A DNA stretch of 64,000 nucleotides from an uncultured Clostridia bacterium (GTDB taxonomy: Bacteria; Bacillota; Clostridia; TANB77; CAG-508), in NCBI GenBank assembly GCA_948678575.1, contig CAPPGO010000010.1:1-64000 (forward strand). Reading direction: 5' to 3'. This document shows positions 23,632 through 32,880 of this stretch, piece after piece. A program made the position numbers and the translations under genes. The first letter of the stretch is position 1. The number at the start of each line of letters is the position of its first letter. Under the pieces are notes generated by a model. It had not been told where the DNA came from and did not search any database. It saw nothing but the letters and a program-made list of their open reading frames with translations.

Positions 23632-24408
23632 ATGAAAGATTTACAGTTAATTAAATCGAGTAAATTTGGAGCAGTAGAATGCGATATTTACTCAAATGAA
23701 AAAGAAATGTTTATGACAACAGAACAATTGACAAATTGTTTAGGATATGCAGATAGAAAATCAGTTAGCAAAATAGTTGAAAGAAATAAATACTTGAAAA
23801 ATGAAGAATTTTCAGCTGTCGTCAAAATGTCGACACCTTCAGGAGAACAAGATGTTAGAGTATTTACAGAAGACGGGATATATGAAGTAACAATGTTAGC
23901 AAAAACAGAAAAAGCGAAAGAATTTAGAGCCTTTATAAGAAAGTTACTTAAATCATTGAGAAAAGGTGAAGCGAAAATAATTAAACCAACAAATGAGCAA
24001 CTTGAACTATTACAGATAAAAAAACAAAATGCAGAAGCTAGATTAAAAAATGCAAAAGTAAGAGAAGCTAAGTTTTTACTAGAAGCAGTTGATAAATATA
24101 AGAATGTATTAGCAAAACAAAGTGTTGAACTATTAACAATAAATGCTCTGGAAGTAATAAATGGGAAAAACACAATAGAGAAACCTAAATTACCAGATAT
24201 AAAATATTATAGTGCAACAGAAGTTGGAAAAATGTTTAATTGTAGTTCTAAAGTAATTGGACAATTGGCAAATGCTAATAATCTAAAAACAGATGATTAT
24301 GGAAAAATGGTATTAAGTAAGTCAAAATATGGACCAAAACAGTGTCCAACTTTTATCTATAATGATAAGGCAATAGCTAAATTTAAAGAAATAATAGGAG
24401 AAAAGTAA
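23632..24408 (+). CDS. BRO-N antirepressor-like protein, 258 aa
   Basis: Residues about 8-105 are a BRO-N domain (DIYSNEKEMFMTTEQLTNCL, then VFTEDGIYEVTMLAKTEKA). A Lys-rich helix follows, and the C-terminal 80 residues (YYSATEVGKMFNCSSKVIGQ) resemble a second DNA-binding domain of the KilA-C type. Probably a lytic-switch antirepressor. Good spacing to the early operon. Confidence 0.8.
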   Translation: MKDLQLIKSSKFGAVECDIYSNEKEMFMTTEQLTNCLGYADRKSVSKIVERNKYLKNEEFSAVVKMSTPSGEQDVRVFTEDGIYEVTMLAKTEKAKEFRAFIRKLLKSLRKGEAKIIKPTNEQLELLQIKKQNAEARLKNAKVREAKFLLEAVDKYKNVLAKQSVELLTINALEVINGKNTIEKPKLPDIKYYSATEVGKMFNCSSKVIGQLANANNLKTDDYGKMVLSKSKYGPKQCPTFIYNDKAIAKFKEIIGEK

Positions 24409-24410
24409 AA

Positions 24411-24635
24411 ATGTTTTATTTAAAAAAGAAAGTTAATGGTGATGTTGAACTAAAAATAGATTTATATGATGATGAAATTTATACAATCTGTCCTAAATGC
24501 GGAAAAGAACTACAAGTCGGTAATGAAACGCTAGCAGGAGTTTTAAAGGATTGCGATTTAGCAAGTACATCATTGTATTGCGAAGAATGTTCAAAAAATA
24601 TAAATAAAAATGCGGAAGTCACACAAAAATCTTAG
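24411..24635 (+). CDS. Zinc-finger-like early phage protein, 74 aa
   Basis: Two Cys pairs, CPKC near residue 25 and CEEC near residue 63, would form a zinc ribbon. It starts 2 nt after the previous stop; the flanking early genes read in the same direction. Function unknown. Confidence 0.65.
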   Translation: MFYLKKKVNGDVELKIDLYDDEIYTICPKCGKELQVGNETLAGVLKDCDLASTSLYCEECSKNINKNAEVTQKS

Positions 24636-24646
24636 GAGGAAATTAT

Positions 24647-24898
24647 ATGAAAGAAAAGAAATCAACAGTTACTTTTAATGAACTGCCTGACACAATAACA
24701 CCTTTAGAATATGCAGATTGGAGAGGGATAGGAGAAAACAAAGCTAGAGAGATTTTTAATAGTAAAGGTTTTCCAAGAATTAAAGGTACTGGAGTTAAAC
24801 AAGTTGCTGATAAAAGAGCAGTTTTGTTATTTGAATTAGGCTTACAAGAGGAAGACAAGACAGAAGTTCTAAAAGAAATGGCAAGACAGATAATTTAG
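24647..24898 (+). CDS. Excisionase-like helix-turn-helix protein, 83 aa
   Basis: The segment TPLEYADWRGIGENKAREIF followed by GFPRIKGTGVKQVADKRAV is the winged-helix pattern of MerR/AlpA-type excisionases. AGGAGG lies before the ATG. It is the best candidate for an Xis, although small HTH proteins of this type also serve as regulators. Confidence 0.65.
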   Translation: MKEKKSTVTFNELPDTITPLEYADWRGIGENKAREIFNSKGFPRIKGTGVKQVADKRAVLLFELGLQEEDKTEVLKEMARQII

Positions 24899-24910
24899 GA
24901 GGATAAACAA

Positions 24911-25039
24911 ATGATAAAGGAATTAAAAGAAGAAATAAAATTTACAATAGAACATCCAATATTAGTATTAGGATTTATAGGTTTATTTAGTGGATTTATA
25001 CCAGCTATGTTAGTAGCTGTTGTAGATAAAATTTTTTAA
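24911..25039 (+). CDS. Small single-helix membrane protein, 42 aa
   Basis: ATG at 24911 follows AGGAGGATAAACAA. A charged start (MIKELKEEIKFTIEHPI) is followed by one hydrophobic helix (LVLGFIGLFSGFIPAMLVAV). A common sort of early phage gene; function unknown. Confidence 0.6.
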   Translation: MIKELKEEIKFTIEHPILVLGFIGLFSGFIPAMLVAVVDKIF

Positions 25040-25056
25040 GAAAGGAGAGAAATAGT

Positions 25057-25263
25057 ATGTTTAAAAAACAAGAAGAACTATTGCGAAAGCGTAATAATAA
25101 AAGATTAGAACAGCAATTTGAAAATGAAGACCTTGCAAAAGAAATACTTTATTATTCAAAAGACAAGCCAGAATTTGAGCAAAACGAAAGAAGAAAGTTC
25201 TTAAACAGAAGATTAGAACAAAGAAAAGACTTATACATCTACCCTGAGAAAGTCGTTGTATAA
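25057..25263 (+). CDS. Small charged helical protein, 68 aa
   Basis: AAGGAG before the ATG. Very rich in Lys, Arg and Glu (LLRKRNNKRLEQQFENEDLA), no family recognised. A hairpin (25274-25315, AAACTTTGATATA with its complement) follows before the next gene, without a T run. Confidence 0.6.
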   Translation: MFKKQEELLRKRNNKRLEQQFENEDLAKEILYYSKDKPEFEQNERRKFLNRRLEQRKDLYIYPEKVVV

Positions 25264-25350
25264 GTCATCTCAAAAAACTTTGATATATAAATATCACTTT
25301 TATTATATCAAAGTTTATAAGAAAAATCAAATTTAGGAGGATTTTATAAA

Positions 25351-25782
25351 ATGAAAGAATTAGAAAAAGCATTTATTGATTTAGGAAGAATAGCAGATGC
25401 TATGGAAAAAAGAAATGATTTATTAGAAAGGTTATTACCTAAAGTTCAAGAAACAACGGATGCAGATATGAAAGTTGTTCAAGATACATCGACTTTAGCA
25501 CAACAAAGTGTAGCTACTACACCAGTTCAAGCTCCCCAACCAATTCAACCTGTACAAGCTCCTGTAGCACCAGCTCCTACAGCAATACCTGTAACAAATA
25601 CAGTTCAAAATTATACTCAAGAACAGTTATCAGTTGCAATGGCTCGTGGGCTAGATATGGGCTTAATGGAGCCAGTTCAAAATATTATACATAGCTTTGG
25701 AGTTGATTGCTTAATGCAAATAGCACCAGAAAATTATGGAGCTCTAGCCTTAAAACTTAAAGAGATAGGAATTGATGTGTAA
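25351..25782 (+). CDS. Hypothetical phage protein with Pro/Gln-rich linker, 143 aa
   Basis: A helical N-terminal 45 residues, a Pro/Gln/Ala linker (VQAPQPIQPVQAPVAPAP, residues about 58-80) and a helical C-terminus. This layout is seen next to DUF2800 genes in clostridial phages. Its stop overlaps the next ATG (TAATG). Possibly a replication accessory protein. Confidence 0.6.
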   Translation: MKELEKAFIDLGRIADAMEKRNDLLERLLPKVQETTDADMKVVQDTSTLAQQSVATTPVQAPQPIQPVQAPVAPAPTAIPVTNTVQNYTQEQLSVAMARGLDMGLMEPVQNIIHSFGVDCLMQIAPENYGALALKLKEIGIDV

Positions 25783-26999
25783 TGCCTAGTACAGATAAGG
25801 ACCACGCATTACTAAGTGCTAGTGGCTCTCATAAATGGCTTATTTGTCCACCTTCTGCAAGGCTAGAAGAAGGTTTTGAAAATAAGACAAGTGATTATAT
25901 GGCAGAGGGTACACTAGCTCATGCAATTGCAGAATTAAAAGTGAGAAATTATTTCCTTGAGCCTATGGGTAAGAGAAAATTTAATAGTGAAATGAAAAAA
26001 TTACAAAAAAGTGATCTTTATAATGAAGAGATGCAGGGATATACAGATATATATTTAGACTATATAAAAGAGTTAGCACTTAAATCAAATGTAAAACCTA
26101 ATGTTGCAGTAGAATTAAAAATTGATTATAGCAAATATGCTAACGAAGGTTTTGGAACAGCGGATTGCCTAATGGTTATGGGGAATGAATTACACATTAT
26201 CGATTTTAAATATGGTAAAGGCGTATCAGTATCTGCTGAGGACAATCCACAATTAAAGTTATATGCTTTAGGAGCTTTAGAGAAATACAAAATCGTATAT
26301 CCTATTATGCACATATATCTTCATATAGTACAACCTAGATTAAGCAACATATCAAGCTATACTTTATTAAGAGCTGAACTCGAACAGTGGGGCAATGCTG
26401 TTGTAATTCCCGCGGCTAATAAGGCTTATATGGGACTCGGTGAATTTGTACCAGGAGAACATTGCAGATTTTGCAAAGCAAAAGGATGTTGTAGTGCTAG
26501 GGCAACAAAGAACCTAAGAGCAATAGAAGATTTTAAGCCAGTAGATTATGACAAAAAAGAGCAACATACAGATTTATCTTCGATAGCAAAAAGCATAATA
26601 GATAGTAGCGAATTAGGAACTATATTAAGCCAAATATCTGATGTAGATAGTTGGATTAAGGATTTAAAGGCTTATGCCTTAGATAGCATTTTAAAAGGTA
26701 ACGAGATTAAAGGTTGGAAAGCAGTTGAGGGTAAAAGCAATAGAGTAATAACAGATATAGACAAAGCTTTTGAAGTGATAAAGGATTATGGCATAGACGA
26801 GGCTTTATTGTTTGAAAGAAAACCTTTAGGAATTACAGAACTAGAAAAATTGTTAACTAAGAAAACTTTTAATGATTTAATAGGCGATTTTATTGAAAAG
26901 CCAAAAGGAGCTCCGACTTTAGCTCCAATATCTGATAAGAGAGAAAGTTATAAATTAAGTAGTGCAAAAGAAGATTTTGCAGAAAGTGAGGATAAATAA
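25782..26999 (+). CDS. DUF2800 (Cas4/RecB-like nuclease) protein, 405 aa
   Basis: It opens with DHALLSASGSHKWLICPPSA, the family hallmark, then GTLAHAIAELK, and the nuclease core VELKIDYSKYANEGFGTADC with HIIDFKYGKG (the D-x-K motif). Cysteines CPPS near the start and CRFCKAKGCC near residue 230 fit an iron-sulphur or zinc site, as in Cas4/AddB. It likely acts in phage recombination together with the DUF2815 protein. Confidence 0.82.
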   Translation: MPSTDKDHALLSASGSHKWLICPPSARLEEGFENKTSDYMAEGTLAHAIAELKVRNYFLEPMGKRKFNSEMKKLQKSDLYNEEMQGYTDIYLDYIKELALKSNVKPNVAVELKIDYSKYANEGFGTADCLMVMGNELHIIDFKYGKGVSVSAEDNPQLKLYALGALEKYKIVYPIMHIYLHIVQPRLSNISSYTLLRAELEQWGNAVVIPAANKAYMGLGEFVPGEHCRFCKAKGCCSARATKNLRAIEDFKPVDYDKKEQHTDLSSIAKSIIDSSELGTILSQISDVDSWIKDLKAYALDSILKGNEIKGWKAVEGKSNRVITDIDKAFEVIKDYGIDEALLFERKPLGITELEKLLTKKTFNDLIGDFIEKPKGAPTLAPISDKRESYKLSSAKEDFAESEDK

Positions 27000-27001
27000 T
27001 T

Positions 27002-27703
27002 ATGGAAAAAGTAGTAACAGGTAAAGTTAGATTTAGTTATGTGAGTGTTTTTGAACCTCGTTCAGTAGAAGGTGGGGAGGCAAAGTATTCTATAACTTTG
27101 TTAATTCCAAAATCAGATACAGACACTTATAACAAAATAATCAACTTAATGAATAAGACTTTAAATGAAGCTGTTGCAGATGTATTTAAAGGTGTTATGC
27201 CAACAAACCCAAGATTTCCAATTTACGATGGAGATGGACTAAGACCTAGTGGCGAACCTTTTGGAGATGAATGTAGAGGATGCTGGGTAATTACAGCAAA
27301 TTCTAAGGAGAAACCTGAGGTCGTAGATGCCGGGTGTAATCCAATTATGAGTAAAAGTGATTTTTACTCAGGATGCTATGGTAGAGCTTCAATAGTTTTT
27401 TATGCTTACAATACAAGTGGAAATAAGGGGGTAGGCTGTGGACTTAATAATCTTCAAAAATTAGAAGATGGACAACCTTTATCTGGTAGAAGCACAGCGG
27501 CAGAAGATTTTGGAGGAAGTAGTGCGTATAGTGCGCCAGCAAGTCCTATGGCACCTGCTACTCCATATGCTCAAGGAATACCTGGATATAACCCAGCACC
27601 AGTAAACCCAATTCCAGTACAACCTCAGGCTCCAGCTTATACTGGGCAAGTAAATCCAATAACAGGTCAGCCAATTGTGAATAATATCTATGGGGTGAAC
27701 TAA
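27002..27703 (+). CDS. DUF2815 single-strand DNA-binding-like protein, 233 aa
   Basis: The N-terminus VVTGKVRFSYVSVFEPRSVE, then AKYSITLLIPKSDT, is the DUF2815 signature. The core is strand-rich and ends with a Pro-rich, disordered tail (about 175-230) as in SSB proteins. It lies between the DUF2800 nuclease and the DNA polymerase; likely the phage SSB or annealing protein. Confidence 0.8.
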   Translation: MEKVVTGKVRFSYVSVFEPRSVEGGEAKYSITLLIPKSDTDTYNKIINLMNKTLNEAVADVFKGVMPTNPRFPIYDGDGLRPSGEPFGDECRGCWVITANSKEKPEVVDAGCNPIMSKSDFYSGCYGRASIVFYAYNTSGNKGVGCGLNNLQKLEDGQPLSGRSTAAEDFGGSSAYSAPASPMAPATPYAQGIPGYNPAPVNPIPVQPQAPAYTGQVNPITGQPIVNNIYGVN

Positions 27704-29668
27704 TGCGAGAGTTGGATATTGATATTGAAACTTTTAGCAGTGTAGACCTTAAAACCTGTGGACTGTATAAATACGTACAGTCTCCTGATTTTGAAATTCT
27801 ATTATTTGCTTATAGTTTTGATAGAGAAGATGTTAAAATAATAGATTTAGCACAAGGAGAGCAGTTGCCAGAGGAGTTAGTAGCTGCTCTTTCTGATAAA
27901 AATATAAAAAAGATAGCACATAATGCAGCTTTTGAGTGGTACTGCTTAAATAAATTTTGGAAAAGTCCTATTGAACAATGGACCTGTACGATGGTAAAAG
28001 CCTTATATTGTGGATATCCTGCAAGTTTATCAGCAGTTGGAAATGCATTAGGTCTTGCAGAAGATAAGAAAAAACTAGCAACAGGTAGGACTCTTATAAG
28101 AAAATTCTGTGTTCCGTGTAAACCTACTAAGAAAAATGGTGGTAGACTAAGAAATTTACCAAAGCACGAACCTGAACAATGGGAACTTTTTAAAACATAC
28201 TGTAAGCAAGATGTTGTAACTGAAAAAGAAATTAAAAAGCAATTAGACAGAATAGAATTTCCACAATTTGAACAAGAAATGTGGATAATAGATCAGCTTA
28301 TGAATGCTTATGGCGTGCAAATTGATACTAAACTTGTTGAAGGAGCTTTGTATATAGACGAGACTAGAACCAATGAGCTAATAATTGAAGCTATACAAAT
28401 TAGTAATTTAGGCAATCCAAAATCAGTAGCCCAGCTTAAAGAATGGATTTTAGAGACAACTGGTGAAGAAGTAACAAGCCTAAATAAATCTGATGTACCA
28501 GAGCTTATTGAAAATACTGACTCAGAACAAGTTAAAAGAATGCTTGTGATTAGGCAAGAACTTTCAAAAACAAGTACTAAAAAATATGTAGCTATGCGTA
28601 ATGCTGTTGGTACTGATAATCGAGTTAGAGGACTATTGCAATTTTATGGAGCTAATAGAACAGGTAGATGGGCTGGTAGATTAGTACAAGTACAAAATTT
28701 ACCAAGAAACTATTTAAAGACACTCGATTTAGCACGAAAATTGGTTAAAAACAAAAATATAAATGCTCTTAAACTGATTTATCGGAAATGTACCAGATAC
28801 AATTTCTCAGTTAATTAGAACAGCTTTTATAGCACCAGAGGGCAAAGAGTTTGTCGTAGCTGATTTTTCAGCTATCGAGGCAAGAGTTATAAGCTGGCTT
28901 GCAGGCGAGCAGTGGAGACTAGATGTTTTTAAAACTCATGGCCAAATATATGAAGCATCAGCTAGTCAGATGTTTGGGGTACCAATCGACAGAATTAAAA
29001 AAGGTAATCCTGAATACGCATTAAGGCAAAAAGGAAAAGTAGCAGAGCTGGCCTTAGGTTATCAAGGAAGCTCAGGAGCTTTAATTCAAATGGGTGCCTT
29101 AGATATGGGGTTATCAGAAGAAGAACTACCAGAAATTGTAGAAAGATGGCGTAGTGCCAATAGAAGAATTGTAGATTTATGGCATACAATACAACTTTGT
29201 GCGATAAAGGCTATAAGTACTGGAACAACACAGGCGATGCAAAAAGGCATTTCCTTTAATGTCGAAAATGGAAATTTAGTAGTAACTTTGCCATCAAAAA
29301 GAAAGCTATTTTATATTAGACCAGAGCTTATTACTAATAGTTTTGGTAGTCAAGCTATTGCATATATGGGACAAAATCAGAAAAATAATAAATGGGAAAA
29401 GATACCTACTTATGGAGGAAAACTAACAGAAAACATAGTTCAAGCTATCGCAAGAGACTGTTTAGCTGAAAGCATCAAGAATTTAGTAAAAATAGGATAC
29501 ACACCAGTTTTTCATATACATGATGAGGTAATTTGTGAAGTGCCTAAAAATAGTGATTATTTTACACTTGAAAGAGCTATCGAAACAATGTGCTTACCTA
29601 TTAGTTGGGCAGAAGGATTACCACTTAATGCAGATGGCTTTAAATCTGATTATTATAAGAAAGAATAG
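27703..29668 (+). CDS. Phage family A DNA polymerase, needs +1 shift at CGG (codon 361), 654 aa
   Basis: The first frame gives an exonuclease-like domain (DIDIETFSSVD, HNAAFEWYCL, CKQDVVTEKE) and stops at 28818. The second frame continues from GGA at 28784 with motif A (VVADFSAIEARV), motif B (RQKGKVAELALGYQGSSGAL) and motif C (FHIHDEVICE). The two join exactly if the C at 28783 of the in-frame CGGA is skipped, giving KLIY-GNVPDTISQLIRTAF. The joined length (654) is normal for this family. No start or ribosome site suits the second half alone. A recoding site rather than two genes. Confidence 0.85.
28783..28786 (+). other. Recoding site 1: CGGA in the DNA polymerase gene
   Basis: In-frame codon 361 is CGG (context TAT CGG AAA). 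Reading GGA from 28784 restores the rest of the polymerase (302 more codons including motifs A, B and C). Confidence 0.75.
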
Positions 29669-29679
29669 AGGTCAGAAAT

Positions 29680-32073
29680 ATGAAGTTCGACAGAATTATA
29701 AAAATAACAACTGGTCAGAATAGGAAATCTACTAATTGGATAGTGCAAAGTTTAAAATGGTCAGACTTTGTATTGAAAATTAGCAAACCTACACGAACAG
29801 AAGAAACGATAGAAGAATTTTTACAATATAATAAATCAAAACAGACAGAACTAAAAGACGTTGGAGGCTTTGTTGCAGGAACAATCAAAGATGGACATCG
29901 TAAATCCGAAAACATAGTTGATAGATGTATTGTTGCCTTAGACGCGGACAATATTGAAGCAGGAAAAACAGACGAAGTACTAAAAAAAGTATCTGCTTTA
30001 GGATGCGCTTATGCAATTTATTCAACTAGAAAGCATACAGCGTATAAGCCAAGACTTAGAATTTTAATACCATTGGATACAGATGTTACAGCAGATAAAT
30101 ACGAAGCTATAGCTAGAAAAATAGCAAGCTTAATTGATATGCAGATTATGGATAGCTCAACTTTTGAAGCATCAAGGCTTATGTTTTGGCCAAGCTGTAG
30201 TAAAGATAGTGATTTTAAATTCGTATATGAAGACAAACCCTTTGCAAATGCTGAGGGGATATTAGGACTTTATAAGAATTGGAAAGATGTAAACGAATGG
30301 CCTAAACTTGTAAACGAAAGTGAAATTGTAAAAAAAGAGGTGTCAAAACAAAAAGATCCTCTTGAAAAAGAAAATATCATTGGTGCTTTTTGTAGAGTTT
30401 ATGATATTCCAGCTGTTATCGACAAGTACTTATCAGATGTATATGTACCAGGAGACTTTGCAGATAAATATACTTATGTAAAAGGTTCTGTTGCAAATGG
30501 AGCTACTATATATGGTGATGGTAAATGGATATACAGTTATCATGCAACAGATCCAGCAAGTAGAACTCTTTGCAATTCGTTTGATTTAGTAAGAATACAT
30601 AAATTTAGAGATTTAGACGATGAAGCAAAAGAAGGAACACCAGCAAACAGGCTACCAAGTTTTTCAGCAATGTGTAAGTTAGCTTTAGAAGATAAGGAAG
30701 TCGCGCTTGAGCACGAAAAAACAAAACTAAGTATAGCAAAGAGCGATTTTGAGCAAAGCCTTGATACTGCCGATGGGCTAGAAAATGATAATATTGCTTG
30801 GAGACTTGAAAAGTTAATCAGAAATGCAAATACTGGTTTAATTGATAAGTCAATAACAAATGCAGTAACTATTCTCAGTAACGATACTAGTTTAAAAGCA
30901 AATATGATATTTGATAGGTTTTCAAATAGATTTCTGGTTAGTCAAATGTTGCCTTGGGATAGACCAGGAATGGTATACCCAAGACTGTGGGGCGATAGCG
31001 ACGATGCAGAGCTTAGATGGTATTTAGAGAAAAATTATGACAAGTTTAAAGGCAAGGATATGATAAATGATGCTTTGTTAATAATGAAGAACAGAAATTC
31101 AATAAATGTAGCAAAACAATTCTTTGAAAACTTACCAGAGCACGATGGAACTGAACGACTAGATACATTATTTATAGATTACTTAGGGGCAGAGGACACG
31201 CCTTATACAAGAGCTACAACAAGAAAAATCTTTGTTGCAGCAGTTGCAAGAGTCGTAACTGAAAGACCTATAAAATTTGATAATATGCTTATCTTAACTG
31301 GTCCTCAGGGAATAGGAAAATCAACGATACTAAGCAAAATGGCTGAAGACTGGTTCACAGACAATATTGTTGACTTTGGAAACAAAGACACTTTACTTAT
31401 TTTGCAAAACTGCATAATTGCAGAAATCGCAGAGCTTCAAAGTTTTAAAAAAGCTGATGTAAATACCTTAAAAATGTTCTTAGGGCAGCAAACTGATAAA
31501 TTTAGAGCCCCTTACGAAAGAAGAGAAGAAGAACACCCAAGACACTGTGTGTTCTTTGGAACAACAAACGATAGAGAGTTTTTAAGAGACAGCACAGGAA
31601 ATAGACGATACTGGCCAATAGAGTGTGGTTTAGTAGAACCTAAGAAAGATGTATTTAAAGACCTTGATAACGAACGAGAGCAAATCTGGGCGGAGGCAAT
31701 GAAGTTATTTAAAAAGGGCGAAAAATTATATTTAGACAGTAAATTAGAAGCGGAGGCAAAGAAGCAACAAAAAGAAAGACTTGAAGAAGACCCTTGGGAA
31801 AGTGCGATATTAGATTATTTAGAACAATTTATACACGAGGATTGGTACGAAAAAGGTTTAGATGCATCAGGAAGGCTTGTTCAAAGAGATAGAGTAAGTG
31901 TTTCAGAAATATTAAAAGAGTGTCTGGATATACCTGTTAAACAACAAGATAGGCAGTCAAGAAATAGAGTTTTAGGCATTATGTTTAAGCAAGAAGACTG
32001 GAACTACAAAAAGTGTATAAGATTTGGCAAAAAAATCTCAACAGGCTTCCAGCGCAATGAAAGTAGCGTGTAG
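29680..32073 (+). CDS. Phage primase-helicase, VapE-like, 797 aa
   Basis: The N-terminal third resembles a primase-polymerase module (RCIVALDADNIEAGK, YSTRKHTAYKPRLRILIPL). The C-terminal part is the VirE/VapE helicase-like ATPase with Walker A TGPQGIGKST and the family motif TTNDREFLRDSTGNRRYWPI. It would unwind and prime phage DNA at the origin. It ends at 32073, inside a cluster of GTAGTT repeats that may be the origin. Confidence 0.85.
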   Translation: MKFDRIIKITTGQNRKSTNWIVQSLKWSDFVLKISKPTRTEETIEEFLQYNKSKQTELKDVGGFVAGTIKDGHRKSENIVDRCIVALDADNIEAGKTDEVLKKVSALGCAYAIYSTRKHTAYKPRLRILIPLDTDVTADKYEAIARKIASLIDMQIMDSSTFEASRLMFWPSCSKDSDFKFVYEDKPFANAEGILGLYKNWKDVNEWPKLVNESEIVKKEVSKQKDPLEKENIIGAFCRVYDIPAVIDKYLSDVYVPGDFADKYTYVKGSVANGATIYGDGKWIYSYHATDPASRTLCNSFDLVRIHKFRDLDDEAKEGTPANRLPSFSAMCKLALEDKEVALEHEKTKLSIAKSDFEQSLDTADGLENDNIAWRLEKLIRNANTGLIDKSITNAVTILSNDTSLKANMIFDRFSNRFLVSQMLPWDRPGMVYPRLWGDSDDAELRWYLEKNYDKFKGKDMINDALLIMKNRNSINVAKQFFENLPEHDGTERLDTLFIDYLGAEDTPYTRATTRKIFVAAVARVVTERPIKFDNMLILTGPQGIGKSTILSKMAEDWFTDNIVDFGNKDTLLILQNCIIAEIAELQSFKKADVNTLKMFLGQQTDKFRAPYERREEEHPRHCVFFGTTNDREFLRDSTGNRRYWPIECGLVEPKKDVFKDLDNEREQIWAEAMKLFKKGEKLYLDSKLEAEAKKQQKERLEEDPWESAILDYLEQFIHEDWYEKGLDASGRLVQRDRVSVSEILKECLDIPVKQQDRQSRNRVLGIMFKQEDWNYKKCIRFGKKISTGFQRNESSV

Positions 32074-32212
32074 TTGTATTCAAGAACTACAAATCAAAAA
32101 TAGCAACTACAAGAAACACAATTTGTAGTTGTGTAGTTCGGATGTAGTTAACTGTAACTACAAATATGAACTTACGGCGAGAACTGATATAGCGATTTTG
32201 TAGTTTCGTAGT
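32069..32212. repeat. Nine GTAGTT/AACTAC motifs, candidate phage replication origin
   Basis: Nine copies of GTAGTT in both orientations within about 145 bp, including the palindrome GTAGTTAACTGTAACTAC. It follows the primase-helicase gene. Then 32250-32325 holds short palindromes (GCACATGTGC, GTCATATATGAC) and an unusually GC-rich TACGCGCGCAGG. The whole 32074-32359 gap has no ORF. This looks like an iteron-type origin. Confidence 0.5.
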
Positions 32213-32359
32213 TATAAATATTATATTAATAATTATAAATAGGTAATATAGAGAGATTAGGCACATGTGCACGCACCTAACGTGTCATATATGACATGTA
32301 TATACGCGCGCAGGTAGAGTCATACTACAAAAAATAAAAAAATTGGAGATATGTAGAAA

Positions 32360-32659
32360 ATGCTTAAAATATATGATGAAAAATACATAGAGCGAAAACT
32401 GGTAGATAAAGTAAAAGCACTAGGTGGACGAGCTTATAAGTTCGTTTCTCCTGGTAACTCAGGAGTGCCAGACAGGATTATAGTTCTTCCAGGAGGTAAG
32501 ATTGGATTTGCAGAAATGAAAAGACCAGGAGGTAAGCCCTCAAAGCTTCAAAGAAATCAGATACAGTTTCTTAGAAATCTAGATTGTAAAGCAGAAATAT
32601 TAAGTACTGTTGAGTGTATTGATAAATTTTTAGAAAAGATTAGAGGTGATGAAAAATGA
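32360..32659 (+). CDS. VRR-NUC domain nuclease, 99 aa
   Basis: VRR-NUC pattern: GGRAYKFVSPGNSGVPDRII, then the catalytic FAEMKRPGGKPSKLQRNQI (E-x-K and Q). These small nucleases cut branched DNA in many phage replication modules, usually next to a SNF2-type helicase, as here. Confidence 0.85.
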   Translation: MLKIYDEKYIERKLVDKVKALGGRAYKFVSPGNSGVPDRIIVLPGGKIGFAEMKRPGGKPSKLQRNQIQFLRNLDCKAEILSTVECIDKFLEKIRGDEK

Positions 32660-32880
32660 GAAAAGAATATGCGATTTACAAGGGGAATAATCAAATATTT
32701 GTAGGAACAATAGAAGAATGCATGAAACATTTTAATGTAAAAAGAGGAACTGTGTATTATTGGGCCTGTCCGGCAAATAAAAAAAAAGCAGATACAGGAA
32801 TAAGACCAGGAAGAAAGCCAAGAAAAAAAGAACAGTCTGGTGTTAAAGTGGCTGTGAGGTTATGGGAGGATATAGAATGA
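32656..32880 (+). CDS. Small basic phage protein, 74 aa
   Basis: Overlaps the VRR-NUC stop by 4 nt and the helicase ATG by 4 nt (ATGA). The N-terminal half (EYAIYKGNNQIFVGTIEECM, then KRGTVYYWACP) resembles a short DNA-binding fold, and the C-terminal half is Lys/Arg-rich. Unrecognised. Confidence 0.65.
   Translation: MRKEYAIYKGNNQIFVGTIEECMKHFNVKRGTVYYWACPANKKKADTGIRPGRKPRKKEQSGVKVAVRLWEDIE

Noticed and set aside
28970..29668. Independent second DNA polymerase gene
   Set aside because: It is the polymerase half of the split gene; no ribosome site precedes its first ATG, which lies inside the domain.
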